Under the pieces are notes generated by a model that saw nothing but the letters and a program-made list of their open reading frames with translations, was not told the DNA's origin and did no database searches. Of a stretch of DNA of 44,281 nucleotides, positions 1 through 5,424 are shown piece after piece. The stretch's first letter is position 1. Every line of letters starts with the position of its first letter. A program made the translations under genes and the position numbers. Source of the stretch: a virus. Location: IMG/VR virus record IMGVR_UViG_3300028800_000159, positions 1 through 44,281 of that record. One strand, written 5' to 3'.

Positions 1-100
1 GATGACCGCCAGACAGCAGGTCGCGGCACAGCGCCTCGGCACGTCGCGCCAGCTCGTGCGCGATCTCGGATGGCTCAGGCCCTTTGCGGGCCTGGTTCAT
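1..100 (-). CDS. Primase, 5' fragment (redundant copy of 43122-44213)
   Basis: The first 33 codons of the Toprim primase, cut by the contig start. The full gene is at the right end. Compared with that copy, codon 30 changes from Pro to Ser because of the mismatch at position 13. The start codon overlaps the stop of the 95-residue gene at 97-384 (ATGA), so the two are translationally coupled. Confidence 0.85.
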   Translation of the reverse strand, partial: MNQARKGPEPSEIAHELARRAEALCRDLLSGGH

Positions 101-168
101 GCGGCTTCCTCAAAAGAGCGGCCGCTCGCCTTACTCTGGCTTTGGGGCGAGCCGGCCGCGAGTTTGGA
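1..168. repeat. Terminal direct repeat, left copy (assembly closure of a circular genome)
   Basis: Matches 44114-44281 over 168 bases with two differences: position 13 (A here, G at 44126) and position 129 (C here, A at 44242). It holds the 5' end of the primase gene (minus strand, start codon at 98-100) and the 3' end of the next gene. A repeat interrupting a coding gene at both contig ends is what a circular molecule gives when cut at an arbitrary point, so I do not read it as a packaged terminal repeat. Confidence 0.9.
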
Positions 169-384
169 GGAAACGCCGTCCCGGATGGGCATCCGGACGG
201 CCTCGGAGGCCGCGCGGAACGCGGCCCATGGGGAGTAAAACAGCGGGAGCGCGGGCAATGCGGGGACGTATTTCGTAGGATCGCGCTGCGACCAGCCGAA
301 GTAGCGGCCGCGCAACCGCTCGCGTTCGGCGAGCAGGCGGGCGTTGTGGCCGGCCCAGGGCATCCAGATGACAATGCGCGCCAT
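97..384 (-). CDS. Hypothetical early protein, 95 aa
   Basis: I do not recognise this family. The start is the ATG at 384 (MARIVIWMPW...), two bases before the stop of the upstream gene at 387, and its stop overlaps the primase start by four bases. It is a basic, soluble-looking protein with no membrane segment. The N-terminus is rich in aromatic residues (W8, W11, F30, W32) and the C-terminus is Ser/Lys/Gln rich. Its position directly before the primase suggests a replication accessory role, which is inference only. Codon 86 differs (Ala here, Ser in the right-end copy) in the terminal overlap. The frame is supported by the four-base coupling and by GC-rich third positions. Confidence 0.65.
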   Translation of the reverse strand: MARIVIWMPWAGHNARLLAERERLRGRYFGWSQRDPTKYVPALPALPLFYSPWAAFRAASEAVRMPIRDGVSSKLAAGSPQSQSKASGRSFEEAA

Positions 385-386
385 GG

Positions 387-1148
387 TCAGGCCGCCCGCT
401 CGAGCAGACGGTCTTCGACGACGACGAATTCCGCCCTGCCCGCCTTGCGGCGTTCGTGGTTCAGCGGCTCGACGTCGCCGTCGAACGCCAGATTCCTCTC
501 GGCACACCAACGGGAAAGCGTAGCGCGGCTGATGGCGATCTTGCCGTTGACAGGCGAGGGCAGCACAACGCCGAGGGGCGGGCGGCCGGCTACTGGCGGC
601 GCAGGCGCGGCGATCGGCGACGGCGGTGGCGGCGAATGCTGCGCCGTCTCTGTCTCGATTTCCGCCGCACGCCGTTTCGCCTTGCCAGCGCGCGCGGCCG
701 CGGCGGTCGAGGTGCGCAGGGCGGCGATGAACTCAGGGGAGCGGTGGCAGTCCAGGCGATACGCTCGATCGGTCACCTGCTGTCCGGTTACTTTCGGGCC
801 GTCCATTTCGTTGAGCTCGGCCACGACCTCATCGCGCTCGACGCCCATCCGCCACCGCAGTTTCAGCAGCGCGTCGCGTTCCGCGCTGAACAGACGACTC
901 TGCACAACGCGGTTCTTCGGCGCCGTCGGGGTCTTGACGGCACGCGGTGCAGCCGGTTTCTCGGCTGCGTCGGCGGGCTGCCAGGCGCTGTCCGCTGGCA
1001 CCCTTGCCGCGACCGGCTCTGCGGCGGCGGGAGCCGGCATCTGAGCGTGTGTCAGTGCATAGGCCAGCGCCTTCGCCAACAGGCTGCTTTCCAGCAACTC
1101 GACGAGGGATTCACCCAATTCGATGCGGCATGTGATTTCGAGATTCAT
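387..1148 (-). CDS. Putative DNA-binding early protein, 253 aa
   Basis: The family is not recognised. It has three visible parts: an N-terminal helical stretch (residues 1-37, MNLEITCRIELG...), an Ala/Pro linker, and a middle segment of about 85-130 starting FSAERDALLKLRWRMG that looks like a helix-turn-helix or Myb-like unit. A second proline-rich linker (about 170-190) leads to a C-terminal segment with KIAISRATLSRWCAERNLAF, which again resembles a small helix-turn-helix. Two linked DNA-binding segments would suit an early regulator or replication accessory protein, but this is inference. The ATG at 1148 overlaps the stop of the upstream gene (ATGA), so it belongs to the replication operon. 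Confidence 0.65.
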   Translation of the reverse strand: MNLEITCRIELGESLVELLESSLLAKALAYALTHAQMPAPAAAEPVAARVPADSAWQPADAAEKPAAPRAVKTPTAPKNRVVQSRLFSAERDALLKLRWRMGVERDEVVAELNEMDGPKVTGQQVTDRAYRLDCHRSPEFIAALRTSTAAAARAGKAKRRAAEIETETAQHSPPPPSPIAAPAPPVAGRPPLGVVLPSPVNGKIAISRATLSRWCAERNLAFDGDVEPLNHERRKAGRAEFVVVEDRLLERAA

Positions 1149-1480
1149 GGCGTGCCCCCTCCAGGCATCGATCGCGACGCGCGCAGCCGGCCGGCGAGGG
1201 CGCGGTCACGCAGCGCGTCCGGGTTAACTCCCGCGACGTCGCACCAGACTTCGCGCGCCATCGCCCAGTCGCCGCCGGCACTGGTGAGGAAACTGCGGGC
1301 CGCCTCGGCATCGATGCCGCGCGGCACGCTGGCGGACAGAACGTGCGTGGTGTTGCGGCTGGCCAGCGCGTCGTCGATGGCCTGCTGCACCACCGCGGCG
1401 GCGAGCGCCCGCTCGGGAGAACGGATGGCGCCGGCGACCGGCTCGCTCTCGCGCGCGGAGAGGCTCGCGCCGGACTTCAT
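1145..1480 (-). CDS. Small phage protein, 111 aa (early operon)
   Basis: Start taken at the ATG at 1480; a GTG at 1489 would add three residues. The C-terminal half (GDWAMAREVWCDVAGVNPDAL, with spacing around the W, C and NPDA residues) resembles a short domain often seen in alphaproteobacterial phage and prophage proteins of unknown function that carry a 'DFRxVCxLAGxDPDxVR' type segment; I recall this only as a pattern. The N-terminal half is Ala-rich and helical. The overlapping frame 1224-1538 was judged a shadow because its product is an Arg-rich low-complexity string. Its stop overlaps the next start by four bases. Confidence 0.6.
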   Translation of the reverse strand: MKSGASLSARESEPVAGAIRSPERALAAAVVQQAIDDALASRNTTHVLSASVPRGIDAEAARSFLTSAGGDWAMAREVWCDVAGVNPDALRDRALAGRLRASRSMPGGGTP

Positions 1481-1534
1481 CGCCGCCACGCCCCGAGCCG
1501 CTTCTGCAGCGGCGCCAGGCAGCGGCCGATGGCG

Positions 1535-1915
1535 TCATGCAGCACGAGCAGCCATCGCTGGCAGGCCTGGCCGGCGCGCACCCGCAACCACACCCAAAGC
1601 ATCTGCATCCGAGGCTTCCTTGATGGCGGCGCGGCGGGCGCGCAGCTCGGCGGCTTCCTGTTCGAGACGGCAGGCCTCGGCCGCCAGCCAGCGCGCGTAG
1701 CGGGCGCGGATGGAGGCGGGCTCGAGGTCGCGGCCGGCGATCGTGTCGGGCCAGTAGAGGGCCTGCGCGGTACGCCGGCTCAGTCCGAGCACCGCGGCGG
1801 CGTCGCTGACGGCGTCGGCGACTTTGGCGTGCCGGCGCAGGCGGGTGACCAGGTCGTGTACCAACGGGCGCAGGGCGTCGGCGGGCGCGTATAAATCACT
1901 ACGTGCAACGGTCAT
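1535..1915 (-). CDS. Putative helix-turn-helix early protein, 126 aa
   Basis: Start at the ATG at 1915 (MTVARSDLYAP...). Residues about 28-50 (VADAVSDAAAVLGLSRRTAQ) look like a helix-turn-helix with the typical 'LGLSRRTAQALY' recognition helix. The rest (about 62-110) is a long amphipathic helix rich in Ala, Glu and Arg that could be a coiled coil for dimerisation. It sits near the head of the leftward early operon and may bind phage DNA during replication or early control, but no family is recognised. The start overlaps the stop of a 57-residue frame upstream. About 45 bases separate it from the next gene, the largest gap in this operon. Confidence 0.6.
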   Translation of the reverse strand: MTVARSDLYAPADALRPLVHDLVTRLRRHAKVADAVSDAAAVLGLSRRTAQALYWPDTIAGRDLEPASIRARYARWLAAEACRLEQEAAELRARRAAIKEASDADALGVVAGARRPGLPAMAARAA

Positions 1916-2085
1916 TTGGTTCCCCCATTTTGTTGCCGTGAAGCAAGCAACGAGAGAACAACCCGGAACCGAAGAAAGGACGGTCCAGCAGGAAGGCAAG
2001 CCGGCGGCGCAGGGGGAGCGCCGCCGGCCGCCGCCGCGCGAGACCGGACCCCTGACAGGGCACGCGCGGCGAAGGGGTTTGTCAT
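1912..2085 (-). CDS. Possible 57-aa early protein, coupled on both sides
   Basis: An ATG at 2085 overlaps the stop of the upstream gene (ATGA) and the stop at 1912 overlaps the ATG of the downstream gene (ATGA). This double coupling is the main reason to call it. The product is Ala/Pro/Arg rich with a short hydrophobic stretch near the C-terminus (FRVVLSLLAS). Composition alone would also fit a non-coding GC-rich frame, so confidence is modest. No function is proposed. Confidence 0.4.
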   Translation of the reverse strand: MTNPFAARALSGVRSRAAAAGGAPPAPPACLPAGPSFLRFRVVLSLLASRQQNGGTK

Positions 2086-2426
2086 GCTGGCCACCAGGAC
2101 AGCACGGCCACCACTGCGCGGCCGATCGCCTCGGCGACGACGATGCCCATGGTGATGACGGTCAGTGCGACGATGCCGCCGGCGACGAGGCGCGCGGTGC
2201 GGTCCGATTGCAGCTTCGGAGCTGCGCCGAACAGGCGGCGCGCCCGCACTTCGAGGGCGTGGCGATTTGATGGAAACAGAACTGCTTCTCGCCGGCCTGA
2301 CGGTGCTGTGGTTCGTGCTGCTGTGGCTGGTGCTGCGCCCCTGACATCGCAGGTCGAATCATCCCGCTCCGGAAGGCAGTCTCGCGCCATATCCGATGTG
2401 AAGGGGGTGAGGCTGCTGGCGGACAT
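2082..2426 (-). CDS. Small membrane protein heading the leftward early operon, 114 aa
   Basis: Start at the ATG at 2426, preceded by AAGGGG about seven bases upstream, a good ribosome binding site. The C-terminal third carries a strongly hydrophobic segment (about residues 81-110, LVAGGIVALTVITMGIVVAE...) that should span the inner membrane. The N-terminal 60 residues are polar and contain two cysteines. It is the first recognisable gene of the minus-strand operon that runs through the circle junction into the primase and helicase. Function unknown; early phage membrane proteins can be exclusion or host-takeover factors. A GTG at 2249 would give a shorter 55-residue form. Confidence 0.5.
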   Translation of the reverse strand: MSASSLTPFTSDMARDCLPERDDSTCDVRGAAPATAARTTAPSGRREAVLFPSNRHALEVRARRLFGAAPKLQSDRTARLVAGGIVALTVITMGIVVAEAIGRAVVAVLSWWPA

Positions 2427-2471
2427 CGCTAATCCCCTTCGTATCGAAGTGGACGCGTCACTGTGTTGTAG

Positions 2472-2509
2472 CCGGAACGGCAGAGTCGTGAAAAAACAAG
2501 CGGTTCCGG
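2472..2509. other. Intergenic inverted repeat upstream of the WYL gene
   Basis: CCGGAAC at 2472-2478 is repeated inverted as GTTCCGG at 2503-2509, with an A-run between the arms. It lies in the 176-base divergent intergenic region between the leftward operon (start 2426) and the rightward WYL gene (start 2603). It may be an operator or a weak terminator; no function can be fixed from the sequence. Confidence 0.35.
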
Positions 2510-2602
2510 CAATGACCAGCCGCCACGGCGCAGGCCTGACCGGGATGGCAATGACGGGTGGTTTCGGAATAGGATAGATGCGAGAACGGGATGGAGAATG
2601 CG

Positions 2603-3040
2603 ATGTCCGTCGGCTGGATCGTCGCGCTGGTGCTTTTCGTCGCGTATTTCCTTTGGCGCGGGGCGGTGCAACATCGGAAGGACGTGACCGCGGCAGCGAT
2701 CCGCGCGGCCCCCCTGGAACTGTTCGCGGAAGGGCTCGCGCTGCGGGTGGAGATCCATTACCAGGACGCCAGGGGCGAACGCTCGCTGCGGGAAGTCACC
2801 ATCGAGCGGCTGATGGGGCTTCGCCCGGTCGGCCAGGCCCCAATGGTGACGACCATCGAGGGCAAGTGCCACCTGCGCAACAGCCGCCGCAGCTTCAAGC
2901 TGGCCCAGGCGCTTTCGCTCGCCGACACGCGCACTGGCGAAGTCGTGGCCGATCCCGCCGGGTGGTTGTTGCGCGCCGCAGCCGATCCGGAAACACCGAG
3001 AGCGCCTGCCCGCCGCAGCCGAGCCAAGGCGAGCGACTGA
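2603..3040 (+). CDS. Membrane-anchored WYL-like domain protein, 145 aa
   Basis: Start chosen at 2603 because GGAG lies six bases upstream; the ATG at 2591 would place that site inside the gene. Residues about 3-17 (GWIVALVLFVAYFLW) form one membrane segment near the N-terminus. Residues about 48-125 match the pattern of a WYL domain: IHYQDARGERSLREV, then GKCHLRNSRRSFKL, then a D-TGEVV segment ending PAGWL. WYL domains bind nucleic acid or nucleotide ligands and are known in transcription factors and in defence regulation. Here there is no helix-turn-helix, so it would be a sensor or effector tethered at the membrane. It converges with cro and lies antisense to any transcript running from cro into the early operon. 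A Lys/Arg-rich tail follows residue 130. Confidence 0.6.
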   Translation: MSVGWIVALVLFVAYFLWRGAVQHRKDVTAAAIRAAPLELFAEGLALRVEIHYQDARGERSLREVTIERLMGLRPVGQAPMVTTIEGKCHLRNSRRSFKLAQALSLADTRTGEVVADPAGWLLRAAADPETPRAPARRSRAKASD

Positions 3041-3042
3041 CA

Positions 3043-3282
3043 TCAGGCCGCCTCTCGGGGTTCGGCGCTCACGGCCCGGAGCGCGGCCAATCGCGCCAGA
3101 TCGGAGGCGGAGGCCCCCGCGATCGCGCGCCGCTCCGCTGCCGTTTCGATCGCCGACCAGCGCTCAGGCGGGATGTTGCGCCGGTGCTTCCAGACCCGTG
3201 CCAGGCTGACGGGCACGCCGACGTCGGCGCAGAACACGTCGAGTGAGGGCCACAAGGTCATGACATCGGCAACGCAGCGCAT
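3043..3282 (-). CDS. cro: Cro-like repressor, up to 79 aa
   Basis: A small helix-turn-helix protein divergent from the CI-like gene, the standard place for Cro. The core LWPSLDVFCADVGVPVSLAR followed by VWKHRRNIPPERW matches the Cro-like proteins of alphaproteobacterial prophages, where a WPS..A.D.G motif opens the first helix. Two starts are possible: ATG 3282, which falls about where a transcript from the predicted PR promoter (-10 at 3288-3293) would begin and would make a leaderless mRNA, or ATG 3261, closer to the usual family N-terminus. Neither has a Shine-Dalgarno sequence. The gene ends two bases before the end of the oppositely oriented WYL gene. It should compete with CI for the operators nearby. 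Confidence 0.7.
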   Translation of the reverse strand: MRCVADVMTLWPSLDVFCADVGVPVSLARVWKHRRNIPPERWSAIETAAERRAIAGASASDLARLAALRAVSAEPREAA

Positions 3283-3287
3283 GGCGA

Positions 3288-3317
3288 ATGATTGCGCTAC
3301 GCAATTTCTACCGTCAA
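3288..3317 (-). promoter_or_regulatory. Candidate PR promoter of cro
   Basis: On the minus strand, -35 TTGACG (3317-3312) and -10 AATCAT (3293-3288) are separated by 18 bases. The palindromic operator 3291-3305 fills most of the spacer, so bound CI would exclude RNA polymerase. The predicted transcript start is near 3281, next to the ATG at 3282. Confidence 0.5.
3291..3305. promoter_or_regulatory. CI/Cro operator (right side)
   Basis: ATTGCGCTACGCAAT, perfect six-base arms around a three-base centre. It differs from the left-side site at 4107-4121, read on the minus strand, at a single base. Its place between the -35 and -10 of the cro promoter is the expected position for a repressor site. 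Confidence 0.65.
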
Positions 3318-3358
3318 GAGAATTTCAGAACGCATCCTCGCCTGTAGGGCTAGACGGC

Positions 3359-3373
3359 GTTACGCTCTGCAAC
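3359..3373. promoter_or_regulatory. Degenerate operator just before the cI start codon
   Basis: GTTACGCTCTGCAAC matches the operator at 3291-3305 at 10 of 15 positions and keeps the dyad symmetry. It ends three bases before the cI start codon, so binding there could give autoregulation of cI. It occupies the place where a ribosome binding site would be, and none is seen. Confidence 0.4.
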
Positions 3374-3376
3374 GCC

Positions 3377-4063
3377 ATGCCGCCACCAGATCTGCTCCGA
3401 ACCCCCGCCCAGCGCCTGCGCTACGCCCGCGAAATGGCCGGCTATACGTCGCCGACCGCGTTCTCGGCCGCGCACGGAATCCCACAGCCCACCTATCACC
3501 AGCACGAAAGCGGGACGCGCAAACTGCGGCCCGACGTGGCGGAGAAATATGCCGAGGAGTTGGGCTGCAGCGTCGCTTGGCTGCTGACCGGCGAAGGGCC
3601 GCTTCCGATCGATCAGACGGTGGGGATTATTAGTCGCCCCTTTCGGATAGCCGAGCTCGATATTCGAGCCTCGGCAGGCGGTGGAGCACTGAACGAATTC
3701 GAGGGAAGTGAGGTCGATGCCGTCGACCATTGGCAGGTTCCGGCTGACTTCATTCGCGCGCAGACCACCGCCCCTCCTGAAAAACTTCGCGTTATTCGGG
3801 TCTACGGCGACAGCATGCAGCCGGTGTTCAACGCGGGAGATCGTGTGCTTGTCGATACTTCCGACCGCACGCCCTCTCCGCCCGGAATTTTTGTCCTCTG
3901 GGATGGCCTTGGCACGGTCGTTAAGCGTGTAGAGCATATCCCATATTCCGCACCCGCATCAGTCAAGCTGCTTTCGGCCAATCCGGCCTATGGCAGCTAC
4001 GAAAAGACGCTCGACGAGGTGCAGATTGCCGGCCGGGTGATCGCCAAGTGGCTTTGGACCTGA
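3377..4063 (+). CDS. cI: CI-like repressor, helix-turn-helix plus S24 autoprotease, 228 aa
   Basis: Maintains lysogeny by binding the palindromic operators on both sides of the gene and is inactivated by RecA-stimulated self-cleavage. Residues about 10-70 are a lambda-type helix-turn-helix (RYAREMAGYTSPTAFSAAHG, then a recognition helix near PQPTYHQHESG). The C-terminal half is an S24/LexA-type peptidase: the nucleophile Ser146 lies in YGDSMQPVF, the base Lys183 in TVVKRVEH, and a likely cleavage bond is Ala100-Gly101 in RASAGGG. The start at 3377 is the ATG that gives a normal family N-terminus; in-frame codons upstream run back through the operator region and cannot be repressor sequence. 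No Shine-Dalgarno precedes it, recalling the leaderless lambda cI message. The S24 residues are intact, so the prophage should be SOS-inducible. Confidence 0.85.
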   Translation: MPPPDLLRTPAQRLRYAREMAGYTSPTAFSAAHGIPQPTYHQHESGTRKLRPDVAEKYAEELGCSVAWLLTGEGPLPIDQTVGIISRPFRIAELDIRASAGGGALNEFEGSEVDAVDHWQVPADFIRAQTTAPPEKLRVIRVYGDSMQPVFNAGDRVLVDTSDRTPSPPGIFVLWDGLGTVVKRVEHIPYSAPASVKLLSANPAYGSYEKTLDEVQIAGRVIAKWLWT

Positions 4064-4074
4064 CCCACCAGAAA

Positions 4075-4089
4075 ATTGCAAAGCGAAAT
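4075..4089. promoter_or_regulatory. Degenerate CI operator (left side, distal)
   Basis: ATTGCAAAGCGAAAT shares 11 of 15 bases with the left operator read as ATTGCGCTACGAAAT; only the central four differ. It lies 12 bases after the cI stop and 17 bases from the next operator, a spacing that would allow cooperative binding. Confidence 0.45.
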
Positions 4090-4095
4090 TTTTGC

Positions 4096-4124
4096 TTGCG
4101 GTTCTGATTTCGTAGCGCAATAGT
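4096..4124 (+). promoter_or_regulatory. Candidate PL-like promoter of the rightward early operon
   Basis: TTGCGG (4096-4101), a 17-base spacer and AATAGT (4119-4124), upstream of the first gene at 4159. The operator 4107-4121 fills the spacer, mirroring the arrangement at the cro promoter. The hexamers are weak matches, so the positional symmetry is the stronger evidence. Confidence 0.4.
4107..4121. promoter_or_regulatory. CI operator (left side, proximal)
   Basis: Read on the minus strand this is ATTGCGCTACGAAAT, 14 of 15 identical to the right operator at 3291-3305. Two nearly identical dyads flanking a repressor gene are very unlikely by chance and define a lambda-like OL/OR pair. Confidence 0.65.
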
Positions 4125-4158
4125 CCCGCCCCATCGCGCCACGCGATGGAGGCCGCCG

Positions 4159-4311
4159 GTGTTCAACCACTCAGTTCATCCGCTTCCGCCCCGCCCGTGC
4201 GGCCGCTACCCCGACGAACCGCCGGCATGGCTCGACCTCTGCCTCGCATTGGCGATCGGCTTGGTCCCGGCCATCGGCCTGATCGCCATCGCCGCCGCAG
4301 TGGCGCCGTGA
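4159..4311 (+). CDS. Small single-pass membrane protein, 50 aa (first gene of the PL operon)
   Basis: Starts with GTG at 4159, six bases after a perfect GGAGG (4148-4152), the clearest ribosome binding site in this region. The polar N-terminus is rich in Pro, His and Arg (residues 1-22); residues about 25-49 (LDLCLALAIGLVPAIGLIAI) form one membrane helix. The stop overlaps the next GTG start by four bases (GTGA). The family is not recognised. As the first product made from the CI-controlled promoter, a membrane role in host takeover or exclusion is possible, but that is inference. Confidence 0.6.
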   Translation: MFNHSVHPLPPRPCGRYPDEPPAWLDLCLALAIGLVPAIGLIAIAAAVAP

Positions 4312-4520
4312 GCGCCTCGAGCACACCCGCGTTCGCTATCGAGCGCCCCACGGCCCAGGGCGTCGAGTTCTCCTGGCGCGGCCGGATCGTGGTGCGGATC
4401 GCCGCAACCTCGGGCGGGTGGCAGGTCGAAAATCGCAAGGGCCGCTGCTCGCGCGTCTACCCCACCCGCGCCGGGGCCGAGGAAATCGGCCGGCGCATTC
4501 TCAGGATGCTGGCAGCATGA
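4308..4520 (+). CDS. Hypothetical protein, 70 aa
   Basis: GTG start at 4308 inside the GTGA overlap with the preceding gene. The product is basic, with a probable beta-rich core (GVEFSWRGRIVVRIAATSGG) and a C-terminal helix (RAGAEEIGRRILRMLAA). A longer frame starting at 4146 overlaps the membrane protein and is less likely because the Shine-Dalgarno at 4148-4152 serves the 4159 start. Function unknown. The stop overlaps the next ATG (ATGA). Confidence 0.6.
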   Translation: MSASSTPAFAIERPTAQGVEFSWRGRIVVRIAATSGGWQVENRKGRCSRVYPTRAGAEEIGRRILRMLAA

Positions 4521-4966
4521 ACCACTTTCTCGACGCTCGCATCGAGCGCGCCGCGACGGACCTCGGCGTACGTCTCGCCGCCGGCCTGTTCTCGGAACTC
4601 GACGACGGCATGCGGTCCGATCTCGTGGACCTGGCCGACGAAATGCTCGGCTGGGCACGCGAGACCCGCCGCCCGACCAGCGCCCCCGCCGCGCCGCCCG
4701 TGCCCCCGACCGCACCGCCCGCACGAAACAACGCCGGCCACATCGTCAGCCTGCTGCAGGCCTTCGCGGGCGAAGGGCCGATGTTCGCCTTCATCGCGCG
4801 CGTCGCCGGACTCCCGCGCACCGGTTGCGACACATTGCTCTGCCTGGCGGATGCGCTTCGCGACGCGGCCGCCGACGAGCTGAGCCGCGGCAATCCCGCC
4901 AACGCCGCCACCATCCATGCCGTCGCCGGCCTGCTGGCCGAGCTGGCGCCGCAGCGGGCCCGCTGA
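4517..4966 (+). CDS. Hypothetical protein, 149 aa
   Basis: Start at ATG 4517, overlapping the previous stop (ATGA). Two helical blocks are separated by a Pro/Ala linker at about residues 55-75. The N-terminal block begins MNHFLDARIERAATDLGVRL and is acidic; the C-terminal block contains paired helices (AFAGEGPMFAFIARVAGLPR and a second after CDTLLCLADAL) with two cysteines. No membrane segment and no recognised domain. It is co-transcribed with the PL operon through one-base coupling to the next gene. Confidence 0.6.
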   Translation: MNHFLDARIERAATDLGVRLAAGLFSELDDGMRSDLVDLADEMLGWARETRRPTSAPAAPPVPPTAPPARNNAGHIVSLLQAFAGEGPMFAFIARVAGLPRTGCDTLLCLADALRDAAADELSRGNPANAATIHAVAGLLAELAPQRAR

Positions 4967-5223
4967 TGCCCCGCCCGCACGCTCACGAACGGTTCGCGCC
5001 CGCGACGACGTTCCAGATCGTCGAGGATCTCGAAATGCCCGGCACTTTCGGCGTGTTGCTCGGCCGCTGGCTGAACGATGCCGGCGAGATCATCGACTTT
5101 GAGATATCGGGGCTGCCGCGCCGCCGCTCGCCAAACCGCGTCCGCCTGCCGCTCACGCCGGGCGCGATGTGCCTCGCGATCGGCCCTGTCGCGCCGCCCC
5201 GCCATTCCCCTCGGGAGGACTGA
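4966..5223 (+). CDS. Hypothetical protein, 85 aa
   Basis: ATG 4966 shares one base with the preceding stop (TGATG). Starts MPRPHAHERFAPATTFQIVE; a predicted beta-rich middle (GTFGVLLGRWLNDAGEIIDF) is followed by an Arg/Pro-rich tail. Family unknown. Position and coupling are the main support. Confidence 0.55.
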   Translation: MPRPHAHERFAPATTFQIVEDLEMPGTFGVLLGRWLNDAGEIIDFEISGLPRRRSPNRVRLPLTPGAMCLAIGPVAPPRHSPRED

Positions 5224-5226
5224 TAC

Positions 5227-5424
5227 ATGCCGCAGGAAGCACCCGCGCCGCAGGCCGCGCTCGAGCTGCTGCTGCGCCTCAATGTCGTGCTGCGCGCGCC
5301 GATTTTCGCCTCGCCTGCCAGTCAGGAGCGCGAGGCGATCAATGGCCACGTGCTCGCCCTGATGGAAGTGATCGACAACGCCGGCGACCACATGGTCGCG
5401 GCGGCACGGCTGCAGGCGGCATGA
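5227..5424 (+). CDS. Hypothetical helical protein, 65 aa
   Basis: ATG 5227 preceded by GGGAGG about nine bases upstream, a strong ribosome binding site. The product looks all-helical (AALELLLRLNVVLRAPIF, then REAINGHVLALMEVIDNAGD) and could be a small dimer or a partner of the following methyltransferase. The stop overlaps the methyltransferase start (ATGA). No family recognised. Confidence 0.6.
   Translation: MPQEAPAPQAALELLLRLNVVLRAPIFASPASQEREAINGHVLALMEVIDNAGDHMVAAARLQAA

Noticed and set aside
1-168. Packaged direct terminal repeats (T7-like ends)
   Set aside because: The repeat interrupts the primase gene, has two mismatches, and the large terminase is of the lambda gpA type; assembly overlap of a circle is the simpler reading.
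1224-1538. 104-residue minus-strand frame overlapping 1145-1480
   Set aside because: Its ATG overlaps the upstream stop, but the product is Arg/Gly low complexity, while the alternative frame has a coherent sequence and couples to the next gene.
2270-2344. 24-residue hydrophobic frame on the plus strand (METELLLAGLTVLWF...)
   Set aside because: Attractive as a membrane microprotein but has no ribosome binding site and lies antisense to a better supported gene (2082-2426).
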